Shown here one piece after another: positions 54,076-63,126 of a stretch of 64,000 nt of DNA (position 1 is its first letter; each line of letters begins with the position of its first letter). The position numbers and the translations under genes are program-made. Under the pieces are notes generated by a model. That model searched no databases. It was not told the DNA's origin and was given only the letters and a program-made list of their open reading frames with translations. The DNA is from Hymenobacter sp. BT559 (GTDB taxonomy: Bacteria > Bacteroidota > Bacteroidia > Cytophagales > Hymenobacteraceae), in NCBI RefSeq assembly GCF_016427535.1, contig NZ_JAELXV010000002.1:434001-498000 (forward strand). The letters run 5' to 3'.

Positions 54076-55389
54076 ATGCAAATTCTCTTAATTATCAACT
54101 TATTAATTCTTAGCTTGGCACTCGTGCCGGCGCGGGCGCAGCCAGCTACCCTAGGCGGTTCCCCGGCCGTGCCGGCGAGGGTCGATAGCTTAGCGCTTAC
54201 GCTGCCCGAGGCCGAAGCGGCCTTCCTAGGTACCAACTTCGCCCTGCTGGCCGAGCGATTCAATATCCCGGCCGCGCAGGCCGAGGTAATTCAGGCGCGG
54301 CTGTTCGACAATCCCACTATCAGCTTGGAGCGCAACTTGTTCAACCCGAACAACGGACGCTTTTTTGAGCACAACGAGGAGCGGTTTCAGGTGGTGGGCG
54401 GCATCGAGCAGCTGGTGCAGCTGGGGGGCAAGCGCCGCAAAGCCGTCGCCTACGCCCGCACGGGCGTAGAAATTGCGGAGTTGCAGTTTGCTGACCTCGT
54501 GCGCACGCTGCGTTACGAGCTGCGCGAAAACTTCGTGACGCTCTACTACCGCCAGCAAACGCAGGTCATGTATGCCCGGCAGATTGCGGCCTTGCAGCGC
54601 ACGCTCACCATCACGCAGGCACAATACCAGCGCGGCAACGTACCGCTCAAGGAAGTGGTGCGGCTTAAGAGCCAGCTGTTTGAGCTGGAAAGCGAGCTGA
54701 AAGACCTGCGCAACGAGATTGCCGAAGACCAGTCGGAGCTAAACCTGCTGCTGGGCAGCCGGCAGCCGCGCTACCTGCGCCCTGTGCTGCCGGCCAGTGC
54801 GCCCGCTAGCCTGAGCCTAGGTGCCTTGCCCTTAGGTCAGGCTCTGGAAACCGCCCGTACCAACCGCCCCGACCTGCGCGCCAGCGCGGCCACCGTGCGG
54901 CAGCAAAGCCAGAACGTCAGCCTGCAAAAGAGCCTGGCGGTGCCCGACCTCACCCTAGGTACCTTCTACGACCATAACGGGGCCGTGGGCCTGCACTACA
55001 CCGGCCTCACGGTGGGTATGCCACTGCCGGTTTTCAACCGCAATCAGGGTAATATCCGCCTGGCGGAAGCGCAGCACCAGGGCAGCCAGCAGGCCCTCAA
55101 CCAGCAGGAGACCAGCGTGGTAAACGAAGTAACTGAGGCCTACCGCAAAGCCCAGGAGGCCGAGCGCCTCGCCGAGGCATTTCCGGCCGACTACTTCACC
55201 GATGCCGACCGCCTGCTCGATGGCGTGCTGCGCAGCTACCAGCGCAAGGCTATTACGCTACTCGAGTTTCTGGACTTTCTGGACTCTTACAAAACGGGCG
55301 TCATTCAATTCAACCAGAGCCGCGCCGAGCGCCTCAATGCCTTCGACAAGCTCAACGAGCAGCTTGGTCAGCAGGTGTTTGTGTACTAG
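54076..55389 (+). CDS. TolC-family outer-membrane efflux protein (CzcC-like)
   Basis: 437 aa. The signal peptide ends at about 22 (VPARAQ). Two OEP repeats with long heptad-rich helices (about 50-215 and 250-425) make the outer-membrane channel of a tripartite pump; the QLVQLGGKRRKAV block is typical of the CzcC/CusC group. First gene of the operon with the adaptor and RND pump. Preceded by the 11-bp repeat operator. Confidence 0.92.
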   Translation: MQILLIINLLILSLALVPARAQPATLGGSPAVPARVDSLALTLPEAEAAFLGTNFALLAERFNIPAAQAEVIQARLFDNPTISLERNLFNPNNGRFFEHNEERFQVVGGIEQLVQLGGKRRKAVAYARTGVEIAELQFADLVRTLRYELRENFVTLYYRQQTQVMYARQIAALQRTLTITQAQYQRGNVPLKEVVRLKSQLFELESELKDLRNEIAEDQSELNLLLGSRQPRYLRPVLPASAPASLSLGALPLGQALETARTNRPDLRASAATVRQQSQNVSLQKSLAVPDLTLGTFYDHNGAVGLHYTGLTVGMPLPVFNRNQGNIRLAEAQHQGSQQALNQQETSVVNEVTEAYRKAQEAERLAEAFPADYFTDADRLLDGVLRSYQRKAITLLEFLDFLDSYKTGVIQFNQSRAERLNAFDKLNEQLGQQVFVY

Positions 55390-55419
55390 GACAGCTTGAG
55401 CTATGCAACACCAACATTG

Positions 55420-55446
55420 GTCATGCAGCGCGCAGCGAAGCATGAC
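55420..55446. repeat. Short hairpin between efflux channel and adaptor genes (family B relic)
   Basis: GGTCATGC and GCATGACC are the inner parts of exact 11-bp arms (ATTGGTCATGC and its complement) around a 13-nt loop, AGCGCGCAGCGAA. It resembles the family B core. It lies inside the operon just before the adaptor start and could affect relative expression. Confidence 0.6.
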
Positions 55447-55471
55447 CAATACAGCTTTACCTACTCTATCC

Positions 55472-56575
55472 ATGCAACGCTATTTCCTACCTGTACTCCT
55501 GCTGGCAGCCGGTCTTTCGGCCTGCTCGGAACATCCGGCCGAGGCGCCTGCTGGCCGGCCCGCCACGGCCGCGCCGATGCTGTCCGACTCGCTGCTGGCG
55601 CGCATCGCGCTAGATACCGTGCGCCAGCAACCGGTAGTGAATGAGCTGAAGCTCACGGCCAAAATTGCTTACGACGAAGCGCGGGTGCATAAGGTGTACC
55701 CATTGGTGGGCGGCATCGTGACCAAGGTGAATGTGACGCTGGGCCAGTACGTGCAGGCCGGGCAGGTGCTGGCCGAAATCGAAAGCTCCGACATTGCCAC
55801 CTTCCGCTCGGAGGCGACCACGGCCAGCGTGGACCTGGCCAAGGCCCGGCAAGAGCTGGCCTCGACCAAGGAGCTATACACCGATGGGCTAGCCTCGGCG
55901 CGGGAGTACCAGTTGGCCCAGCAGGAGGTGCGCCGCGCCCAGGCCGAGGTGCAGAAAAACCGCGAAATCGGCAGCATCTACGGTACGCAAGCGGGCCAGC
56001 GGGCAGGCCGCTACCTGGTAAAAGCCCCGGCCGCCGGCTTTGTGGTGGAGAAAACCGTGAACCTGCGTACGCAGCTGCGCGCCGATAACGACCAGCCGAG
56101 CTTCGTCATCTCCGACCTGAAAACGGTGTGGGCCCTAGGTAGCGTGTACGAAGACGACATCTCACGGGTACGCCCCGGCACCCCGGCCGTGGTTAAAACC
56201 CTGGCCTACCCCGACGAGCCGGTGACCGGCAAAATCGACAACGCCTTCAGCGCCCTCGACCCCGAAAGCCGGGTAATGACCGTGCGAGTGCCGCTGCCAA
56301 ACCCTGACAATAAGCTCAAGCCGGAGATGTTTGCTACCATCACCGTATCGTCGGCCACGGGCGCTAGTAAGCTCAGCGTGCCGTCGTCGGCGCTGGTGTT
56401 TGAGCGCAGCCGCAGCTACGTGCTGGTGTATCACGACCGGCAGCACGTGGAAACCCGCCCCGTGGAAACGGCTGGCACTACCGCCGGCCGCACCTACCTC
56501 AACGGCGGCGTGGCGCCCGGCGAGCGCGTGGTATCGCGCAATGCGCTGCTGGCTTACCACACGCTGAATCAATAA
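55472..56575 (+). CDS. RND efflux periplasmic adaptor, lipoprotein (CzcB-like)
   Basis: 367 aa from ATG 55472 (MQRYFLPVLLLAAGLSAC): a lipobox LSAC with Cys at residue 18 supports this start; 55442 and 55403 are in-frame but add non-signal residues. Barrel-sandwich hybrid and coiled-coil hairpin (KARQELASTKELYTDGLASAREYQLAQQEVRRAQAEVQK, about 105-145) and a beta-barrel (VWALGSVYEDDISRV) follow in the usual order. It links the pump to the outer-membrane channel and presumably passes metal to it. Confidence 0.93.
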   Translation: MQRYFLPVLLLAAGLSACSEHPAEAPAGRPATAAPMLSDSLLARIALDTVRQQPVVNELKLTAKIAYDEARVHKVYPLVGGIVTKVNVTLGQYVQAGQVLAEIESSDIATFRSEATTASVDLAKARQELASTKELYTDGLASAREYQLAQQEVRRAQAEVQKNREIGSIYGTQAGQRAGRYLVKAPAAGFVVEKTVNLRTQLRADNDQPSFVISDLKTVWALGSVYEDDISRVRPGTPAVVKTLAYPDEPVTGKIDNAFSALDPESRVMTVRVPLPNPDNKLKPEMFATITVSSATGASKLSVPSSALVFERSRSYVLVYHDRQHVETRPVETAGTTAGRTYLNGGVAPGERVVSRNALLAYHTLNQ

Positions 56576-56581
56576 CGTCTT

Positions 56582-56707
56582 ACCCCACCCCCGGCCCCCT
56601 AGCCCCTACCCCCTCCGGGAGAGGGGAGCCGACCGCAAGCCAACGCTGCTCAGTCGTCAGGCTTCCCTCCCCCGAGGGGGTAGGGGCTAGGGGGCTGAGG
56701 GTGGGGT
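56582..56707. repeat. GC-rich inverted repeat between adaptor and pump genes (family C)
   Basis: Left arm 56582-56630 and right arm 56660-56707 are largely complementary, and the ends match the family C element at 4618-4723 (ACCCCACCCCCGGCCCC). It lies within the operon. Confidence 0.75.
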
Positions 56708-56720
56708 TATCCATTATATT

Positions 56721-59700
56721 ATGCACAAATTCATCCACGGCATCCTGGGCTTCTCGCTCCGGAACCGGTTCTTTATTTTCTTCTGCACGGCGCTGGTGGT
56801 GGCCGCGGGGCTCTACAGCTACCGTCGCACGGCCATCGACGCGTTTCCGGACGTGACCAACACCCAGGTCACCATCATCACGCAGTGGCCGGGGCGCTCG
56901 GCCGAGGAGATTGAGAAGTTCATCACCCTGCCCATTGAGGTGGCGCTGAACCCGGCGCAGAAGAAAACCAACATCCGCTCGACCACGCTTTTTGGGCTGT
57001 CGGTGGTGAAGGTGGTGTTTGATGATGACGTGGACGACGCCTTTGCCCGCGTGCAGGTCAACAATCTGCTGCCTTCAGCCGCCTTGCCCGAGGGCATCGA
57101 GCCTGAGGTAGAGCCGCCCTACGGTCCCACGGGCGAGATATTTCGCTACACGCTGGCCAGCGACACCCACGACGTGCGTGAGCTAAAAACTATTCAGGAC
57201 TGGGTGATTGAGCGCCGCATTAAGTCGGTGGCAGGTGTGGCCGACGTCAACAGCTTTGGCGGCGAGGTCAAGAGCTACGAAATCAGCATCAACCCGCGCC
57301 GCCTGGCCGAGTACGACATCACGCCGCTCGACGTGTACGAGTCGGTGGCGCGCTCCAACATCAACGTGGGCGGCGACATTATCGAGAAGAACGACGAAGC
57401 CTACGTGGTGCGCGGCATTGGCCTGCTGGGCACGCCGGAAGACATTCGCACTATCATCATCAAAAACGTGAAGGGCACGCCCATCTTGGTGCGCAACGTG
57501 GCCGAGGTGCGCGAGTCGGCCCTGCCCCGCCTAGGGCAGGTGGGCCTTGATGGCAAGCCCGATGTGGTCGAAGGCATTGTGGTGATGCGCAAGGGCGAAA
57601 ATCCCTCCGAAGTCATCACGCGCCTCAATGCCAAGGTGGCTGAGCTGAATGAGAAAATTCTGCCCGCGGGCGTCAAAATCAAGACCTTTTACAACCGCGA
57701 AACGCTCATTGGCTTCGCCGTGGGCACGGTGCAGCACAACCTGGTAGAAGGCATTGTGCTGGTGACGCTGGTGGTGCTGCTCTTTATGGCCGACTGGCGC
57801 ACCACGGTCGTGGTATCGGTCGTGATTCCGCTGGCGCTGCTGTTTGCCTTTATCTGCCTGCGGCTGCGGGGCATGAGTGCCAACCTGCTGAGTATGGGCG
57901 CCATCGACTTCGGCATCATCGTGGATGGGGCCGTGGTGATGGTGGAGGGCATTTTCGTGGCGCTCGACCATCTGGCGCATAAGGTGGGCATGGAGAAATT
58001 CAACAAGCTGGCCAAGCTGCGCCTCATCCGCAAGACCGGGGCCGAGATGGGCAAAACCATCTTCACGGCCAAGCTTATCATTATCACGGCGTTGCTGCCC
58101 ATTTTCTCCTTTGAGAAGGTAGAGGGCAAGATGTTCAGTCCGCTGGCCTGGACGCTGGGCTTTGCCCTGCTCGGGGCGCTCATTACCACGCTCACGCTGG
58201 TGCCAATGCTGGCTAGCCTGCTGCTGAACAAGAATGTGCGGGAGAAAAACAACCCGTTTATCAACTTCGTGACGCGCAGCAGCTTGGCGATTTTTCGGCG
58301 TGTGTACGCCCACAAGGCGGTGAGCTTGACCTTCGCCGCTATTTGGCTGGTAGTGGGCATCGGCGCGTTTCGGCTCCTAGGTACCGAGTTTTTGCCCCAA
58401 CTCGACGAAGGCTCGCTCTACGTGCGCGCCTCGCTGCCAATGAGCATTTCGCTCACCAAATCGACGGAGCTGACCCAGCAGATGCGCAGCACCCTAGGGT
58501 CATTCAGCCAAGTGCAGCAGGTACTAAGCCAGACCGGCCGCCCCAACGACGGCACCGACCCCACGGGCTTCTACAATGTGGAGTTTCACGTGGATACCAA
58601 GCATATTCCGGAGCTGAAAAACCCGGCCTACCGTGAGGCCCTCATCGATAGCATGCAACACAAGCTGCACGCGCTGCTGCCCACGGTGGTGTTCAACTTT
58701 TCGCAGCCTATCCAAGACAATGTGGAGGAAGCCGTGTCGGGCGTGAAGGGCTCTATCGCCGTCAAAATCTACGGCGACGACCTCACGTTTATCGACCAGA
58801 AAGCCGACAGCGTGTACGCCATCCTGAGCCGCATCAAGGGCATCGAGGACCTAGGCGTGGTGCGCAACCTCGGTCAGCCCGAGCTGCACGTAGAGCTGGA
58901 TGAGCAGCGCATGGCCCGCTACAACGTGAGTAAGGCCGACGCCAACGCCGTGGTCGAGCTGGCCATCGGCGGCAAGGAAGCCTCGCAGCTCTACGAGGGC
59001 GAGCGGCGCTTCAGTATTCGTATTCGTTATCAAGAAGAATTCCGCAAGACCGAAGAGGAAATCGGCCGTCTGATGGTGCCCACGCTCAGCGGTACCCAAA
59101 TTCCGCTGCGCGAAATCGCCAAAATCAACCTGCTCACCGGCCCCTCGCTCATCTTCCGCGACGACACGCAGCGCTTTATTGCCATCAAGTTTTCGGTGCG
59201 CGGCCGCGACATGGGCTCTACCATCGAAGAGGCCCAGCAGCTAGTGAATGCGCGGGTGCCGCTGCCCAAAGGCTACGCCTACGCCTGGGCCGGCGACTTC
59301 GAAAACCAGCAGCGCGCTACCCAGCGCCTGGCCGTGGTGGTGCCCATCTCGCTGCTGCTCATTTTCTTTATTCTCTTCGTGCTGTTCGGCAATATGAAGG
59401 ACGCCGGGCTTGTGCTGCTCAACGTGCCGTTTGCTATCACAGGCGGCATTGCGGCGCTGCTGCTCACGCACACTAATTTTTCGATTTCGGCGGGCATCGG
59501 CTTCATTGCCTTGTTCGGCATCTGCATTCAGGATGGCGTCATTCTCATCACCGTTTTCAAGCAGAACATCTTGAAAAAGATGCCGCTAGACGCGGCTATC
59601 TACGAAGGTGTTACCTCCCGCATTCGCCCCGTGCTGATGACGGCCATGATGGCAGCCATCGGCTTGTTTCCGGCGGCCATTAGCACGGGCATCGGCTCCC

Positions 59701-59843
59701 AAACGCAGAAGCCGCTGGCCATTGTCGTCATTGGGGGGCTTATTACCTCTACAGTGCTCACGCTTTTCATCTTCCCGCTCATTTTCGAGCGCACGCACGG
59801 CGAATATCGCCGCCGGCAGCAGGCGTTGAAAACGGCGCCCTGA
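56721..59843 (+). CDS. Heavy-metal RND pump, CzcA type
   Basis: 1040 aa, twelve-helix RND pump of the heavy-metal family (HME-RND). The fourth transmembrane helix reads AIDFGIIVDGAVVMVE, with the two Asp and the Glu of the CzcA proton/metal pathway (D-x5-D-x6-E). That favours divalent cations such as Co, Zn, Cd or Ni over the Cu/Ag type, where this helix differs. Pore and porter domains (QVNNLLPSAALPEGIEPEVEPPYGPTGEIFRY, SGVKGSIAVKIYGDD) are in order. Third gene of the operon; a hairpin repeat precedes it. Confidence 0.95.
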   Translation: MHKFIHGILGFSLRNRFFIFFCTALVVAAGLYSYRRTAIDAFPDVTNTQVTIITQWPGRSAEEIEKFITLPIEVALNPAQKKTNIRSTTLFGLSVVKVVFDDDVDDAFARVQVNNLLPSAALPEGIEPEVEPPYGPTGEIFRYTLASDTHDVRELKTIQDWVIERRIKSVAGVADVNSFGGEVKSYEISINPRRLAEYDITPLDVYESVARSNINVGGDIIEKNDEAYVVRGIGLLGTPEDIRTIIIKNVKGTPILVRNVAEVRESALPRLGQVGLDGKPDVVEGIVVMRKGENPSEVITRLNAKVAELNEKILPAGVKIKTFYNRETLIGFAVGTVQHNLVEGIVLVTLVVLLFMADWRTTVVVSVVIPLALLFAFICLRLRGMSANLLSMGAIDFGIIVDGAVVMVEGIFVALDHLAHKVGMEKFNKLAKLRLIRKTGAEMGKTIFTAKLIIITALLPIFSFEKVEGKMFSPLAWTLGFALLGALITTLTLVPMLASLLLNKNVREKNNPFINFVTRSSLAIFRRVYAHKAVSLTFAAIWLVVGIGAFRLLGTEFLPQLDEGSLYVRASLPMSISLTKSTELTQQMRSTLGSFSQVQQVLSQTGRPNDGTDPTGFYNVEFHVDTKHIPELKNPAYREALIDSMQHKLHALLPTVVFNFSQPIQDNVEEAVSGVKGSIAVKIYGDDLTFIDQKADSVYAILSRIKGIEDLGVVRNLGQPELHVELDEQRMARYNVSKADANAVVELAIGGKEASQLYEGERRFSIRIRYQEEFRKTEEEIGRLMVPTLSGTQIPLREIAKINLLTGPSLIFRDDTQRFIAIKFSVRGRDMGSTIEEAQQLVNARVPLPKGYAYAWAGDFENQQRATQRLAVVVPISLLLIFFILFVLFGNMKDAGLVLLNVPFAITGGIAALLLTHTNFSISAGIGFIALFGICIQDGVILITVFKQNILKKMPLDAAIYEGVTSRIRPVLMTAMMAAIGLFPAAISTGIGSQTQKPLAIVVIGGLITSTVLTLFIFPLIFERTHGEYRRRQQALKTAP

Positions 59844-59864
59844 ACGCTTTTGCCGTAACGGCAC

Positions 59865-59930
59865 GTAGCGCGGGCTTTTAGCCTGCCAGTAGCAACTGTT
59901 CTCCACTCGCGGACTAAAAGTCCGCGCTAC
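59865..59930. repeat. REP-like inverted repeat, family E
   Basis: Arms 59865-59886 and 59909-59930 match at 19 of 22 positions, with core GTAGCGCGGACTTTTAGTCC. It lies between the pump gene and the SBF-like gene. Confidence 0.7.
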
Positions 59931-59950
59931 TGCATCTAATCCATCATTTC

Positions 59951-60991
59951 ATGAGTCAACCGTCCGCGCCTGCCCCTACACCCAACCGTTTTGTTGCGCT
60001 GCTTTCCCGCGCCGGGCTCGACTGGTTTTTGCTGGCGCTACTAGGCGTAGTAGGCCTGGCCTACTGGCAGCCCGACGTGGGCAGCAAGACCAGCCCCGTG
60101 CCGTGGCATCTGATTACGACGGTGGGTGTGGCGTTGGTTTTCTTCTTTTATGGGCTAAAGCTGAACCTAGACAAGCTGCGCGAAGGCATGCGCAACTGGC
60201 GGCTGCCCTTGGTAGTGCAGCTCACCACCTTCGTGTTGTTTCCGGCGCTGGCGCTGCTGGTCAAGCCGCTGTTCGGGACGGAAAAAGGCGAGTTGCTGTG
60301 GCAAAGTATTTTCTTTTTGTGCGCGCTACCTAGCACGGTTTCTACCTCGGTGGTGATGGTGAGCATTGCGGGCGGCAATATGCCGGCGGCCATTTTCAAC
60401 GCCAGCATGTCCAGCCTGCTGGGTATCGTGCTCACGCCACTGCTCACGAGCTTATTTCTGCACACTGGCACGGGCGGCGGCCAGTTGTGGGGCTTGGCGG
60501 CGCAACTGCTGTGGCAGGTAGTGTTGCCGGTGGGCGCGGGCATTTTGCTCAACTCGCGCTTCGGCGCGTTGGTCGACCGCCACAAAGCTGCCCTGCGCTA
60601 TTTCGACCAGGTTACCATCCTACTCATCGTCTACACGGCGTTTTGCGAGTCGTTTGCCGAGGGCATTTTCAGCAGCTACGAGCCCGCCGACATCGCGAAG
60701 CTCAGCGCGGGCATGATGGGGCTGTACCTGCTGGTATTTGCCTTGGTATGGGGCCTAGACCGGGCGCTGGGTTTCTCGCGGGCCGACAACATTACGGCCG
60801 TGTTTTGCGGCTCCAAAAAGTCATTGGTGCACGGTAGTGTCATGGCGAGCTTGCTCTTTCCGGCCAGCACCGCTACGGGGCTTATCCTGCTGCCGCTCAT
60901 GCTCTATCACGCCCTGCAAATTATTCTGGCCAGCAGCATGGCCCAGTACCTAGGTCGCCAAAGTGAAAACCTCTCACCTAGGATGAGCTAA
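59951..60991 (+). CDS. SBF-like bile acid:sodium symporter family transporter
   Basis: 346 aa, about ten membrane helices. FALVWGLDRALGFSRADNITAVFCGSKKSLVHGSVMASLLF (about 255-300) is the conserved core of the SBF-like group (related to SLC10A7). ALPSTVSTSVVMVSIAGGN (about 127-145) is the other signature segment with paired crossover helices. It is the last gene on the efflux strand and may belong to the operon, but a repeat separates it from the pump. The substrate is unknown; an anion or organic acid is possible. Confidence 0.88.
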   Translation: MSQPSAPAPTPNRFVALLSRAGLDWFLLALLGVVGLAYWQPDVGSKTSPVPWHLITTVGVALVFFFYGLKLNLDKLREGMRNWRLPLVVQLTTFVLFPALALLVKPLFGTEKGELLWQSIFFLCALPSTVSTSVVMVSIAGGNMPAAIFNASMSSLLGIVLTPLLTSLFLHTGTGGGQLWGLAAQLLWQVVLPVGAGILLNSRFGALVDRHKAALRYFDQVTILLIVYTAFCESFAEGIFSSYEPADIAKLSAGMMGLYLLVFALVWGLDRALGFSRADNITAVFCGSKKSLVHGSVMASLLFPASTATGLILLPLMLYHALQIILASSMAQYLGRQSENLSPRMS

Positions 60992-61018
60992 CCAAAATAG
61001 ATAGATAAAAGGGTAGCG

Positions 61019-61057
61019 AAAAACGCCCCCGAAGACGCAAGTTTTCGGGGGCGTTTT
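61019..61057 (+). terminator. Intrinsic terminator after efflux operon
   Basis: AAAACGCCCCCGAA pairs with TTCGGGGGCGTTTT across a short loop, with a T-run. It follows the SBF-like gene by about 28 bp. Confidence 0.85.
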
Positions 61058-61197
61058 GGCGTGTGGCGCAGCGGCAGCCCTAGCCCTGCGTGTGACCAAA
61101 AGCAGCGCATTAGGTAACAATTCCTTCATATTGCTTACAGGTAAAGCTCAGTAATTTGCTAGCTTATACCTATTTATCAAACCTTAAGCGGAAGTGG

Positions 61198-62007
61198 ATG
61201 GCGTTACGAAAAAGGCTCTTTTTTCTATTCTGTTTTACGATTCATCAAGTCTCAGCCCAGATTAGCCCGCCGGGTTTGGGGGTGGCCCACACAGTGGAGT
61301 GGGCTGCTTTCGGCGTGCGGCAGGATATGGATTCTCTGCATCGGTGGCAATCGATGAGCTATGTCGGGCTCGGCCGCAAGAGCAACCCGGATAATTATAA
61401 TCTGCTGTACAAGCCGGCAATTCTGGTTTTAAACCAAGAGTTTTACCGCCACTTTGGCAAGCACTGGCAGCAATCGTTTGCCCTCAGCTACCGCCACCAG
61501 GATGTTTATGCAGAGCAGGCGCCTTTCGAGCACACCAATCCGCCCTTCGAGCAGGAGTTCCGAGCCTACAGCCGCCTGTCTTATTTGCTAGAAACGCCTC
61601 GTCTCAAGTTCGTGCCTACGCTCCGGCAGGAGTTCCGCAAGTTTTATACCCCAGCCTTTACCGAAGAGGAGGAGCTCATGCAGCTGCGCACGCGGTTGCG
61701 CCTGCAATTGACGGTTGGCTTGGATGCTGCGGGTGTGCACCGGCTCATTGGCAGCTCAGAGCAGCTGTTCTCCACGAGCAGGCTGAGTTATCCACGGCGA
61801 TGGACTGCCTTTGCCTATCAGGAAAGCCGGTTTACGCTGTACTACTCGTTGTCGCCTAAAGAGCTGCCGTTTACGTTCGATGTCGGCTACATGGCAAACC
61901 GCCTGGGTACTACTTCGCCGCTGCTTGTGCACTACTTGGCCCTGGATGTGATTTGGAAAAACCCGTTTGGAAGCTACAAAGCCGCCCGCAAGCCCCACGC
62001 AAAGTAG
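61198..62007 (+). CDS. DUF2490-like outer-membrane protein
   Basis: 269 aa from ATG 61198. The signal peptide (ALRKRLFFLFCFTIHQVSAQ, about 2-21) is followed by a barrel-like body with many aromatic strands: NQEFYRHFGKHWQQSFALSYRHQDV, SRLSYLLETPRLKFVPTLRQEFRKFY. It ends in VHYLALDVIWKNPF. This looks like DUF2490 outer-membrane proteins, of unknown function. The upstream 61156 TTG would spoil the signal peptide. Alone between a terminator and a MITE-like element. Confidence 0.7.
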   Translation: MALRKRLFFLFCFTIHQVSAQISPPGLGVAHTVEWAAFGVRQDMDSLHRWQSMSYVGLGRKSNPDNYNLLYKPAILVLNQEFYRHFGKHWQQSFALSYRHQDVYAEQAPFEHTNPPFEQEFRAYSRLSYLLETPRLKFVPTLRQEFRKFYTPAFTEEEELMQLRTRLRLQLTVGLDAAGVHRLIGSSEQLFSTSRLSYPRRWTAFAYQESRFTLYYSLSPKELPFTFDVGYMANRLGTTSPLLVHYLALDVIWKNPFGSYKAARKPHAK

Positions 62008-62065
62008 CCTCGGCGGTGCCCTAGGTCACTGCTGGGCCCGGCCTGGTGGGTAAGCAGGCACAGAG

Positions 62066-62218
62066 CTTAGAGCGTGTTTGAATTTTTCAAACTAGGGTCA
62101 TGCTGAACGCAGTGAAGCATCTCTATCGCACCGCCCAACGAGGCAGTAGAGATGTTTCGGCAAGCTCAGCATGACCCCAATTCGAGGGTATTAGTACGAA
62201 ATTCAAGCGTGCTCTTAG
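62066..62218. mobile_element. MITE-like element (153 bp) with inner family B hairpin
   Basis: The ends form a 20-bp terminal inverted repeat with 16 matches: CTTAGAGCGTGTTTGAATTT on the left and its counterpart on the right. Within lies a hairpin with GTCATGCTGA arms (family B). No coding potential. The flanks do not show a clear target-site duplication. It looks like a non-autonomous element or composite repeat, but no transposase is in the window. Confidence 0.55.
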
Positions 62219-62292
62219 CCTAAAAGCTCCCTCGCTGGCCGACCTCGCGCCCTAGGTGCTGGCCTGCGGCTCGGAGCTACCAGCGCCAGGTG

Positions 62293-63027
62293 CTAACAGC
62301 TTTGCAGTTGAAAGGAGATGGTAGCCGAGTCGGCCCCATCTACGCAGAAATATAGCAGCCCCGAGTCGCCCCAGGCAAAGTCGTTGGTGCTATCAAATTG
62401 CAGCCAGAAGGTGCCCGTTGGATAAGCCCCTTGCAGCCACTGCGCGTAGCCGCCCACCCAGGAACCTAAGTCGGGCTCGCCGGCTAGCTCGGTCACGGCC
62501 TCGTGGTAGGCCGTGCGCCAGTCGTCGGGGCGGAGTTGCTCGCACAAGGCCTGCACATCGGGCGCGAGGTCATCCAGCTCGTCATCGTCGGGCAGCGAGG
62601 GGGCGGATTGGGTGCGTAGCGCCGTGAAGGCCAGCGTCGGCAGCATGGCCGGGCGTGGCAGCAGCACTTGCCGCTCGGGGCTAATGAGCCGGTAGGTTTT
62701 CACCTGAAAATCGGCGGGGTAGCTGTCGTCATAGGGCAGCTCGCCCCAGTGGTAGTTGTGGTAAAACTGCACCACTTGTGCCTCAAAGGGCCAGGGCAGC
62801 TCCCCATTCAGGCTCACCAGTTGAAAAATTAGCTCCAGCGGCTGGCCGGTTTCGGGGTTGGTCGGCCAGCTCTCGCCGGCTTCAAAATAAGGGTCGCCGC
62901 CGCTGTGCGAGTATAGCTGGGAAGTAGCCGGGCGCTCGGTTAGGGTGGGTAGCAGTAGTTGCCGGGTGCGGAGCAGGCTTTGTAACCGGGTCCGGAGCTG
63001 TTCGGCCAGAGTCTGTTCGGTGTGCAT
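62293..63027 (-). CDS. DUF1963 (YwqG-like) protein
   Basis: 244 aa. A helical N-terminus is followed by the DUF1963 pattern: SHSGGDPYFEAGESWPTNPETGQPLELIFQL (about 41-71), GSWVGGYAQWLQG (about 187-199), WLQFDSTNDFAWGDSGLLYFCVDGAD (about 207-232). Function unknown, cytosolic, no signal peptide. Family members are common in Bacillota and Bacteroidota and often stand alone. Confidence 0.85.
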   Translation of the reverse strand: MHTEQTLAEQLRTRLQSLLRTRQLLLPTLTERPATSQLYSHSGGDPYFEAGESWPTNPETGQPLELIFQLVSLNGELPWPFEAQVVQFYHNYHWGELPYDDSYPADFQVKTYRLISPERQVLLPRPAMLPTLAFTALRTQSAPSLPDDDELDDLAPDVQALCEQLRPDDWRTAYHEAVTELAGEPDLGSWVGGYAQWLQGAYPTGTFWLQFDSTNDFAWGDSGLLYFCVDGADSATISFQLQSC

Positions 63028-63126
63028 GCTGGGGCAGTATCAATTCTGTAGGAGTACTTATTGCTACCTAGGGCCAAACTAGCGGCATCCGCGGGCCGCA
63101 GCCCAGCGGCTTGCTAGCCAGCGCAC

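Noticed and set aside
57531..58313. 260-codon open frame opposite the pump gene
   Set aside because: Its product is His/Gln/Arg-rich, a typical antisense shadow of a strongly conserved RND gene.
56721..59843. CusA (Cu/Ag) identity for the RND pump
   Set aside because: Helix 4 has DFGIIVDGAVVMVE, the CzcA pattern for divalent ions; the Cu/Ag group differs at these acidic positions.
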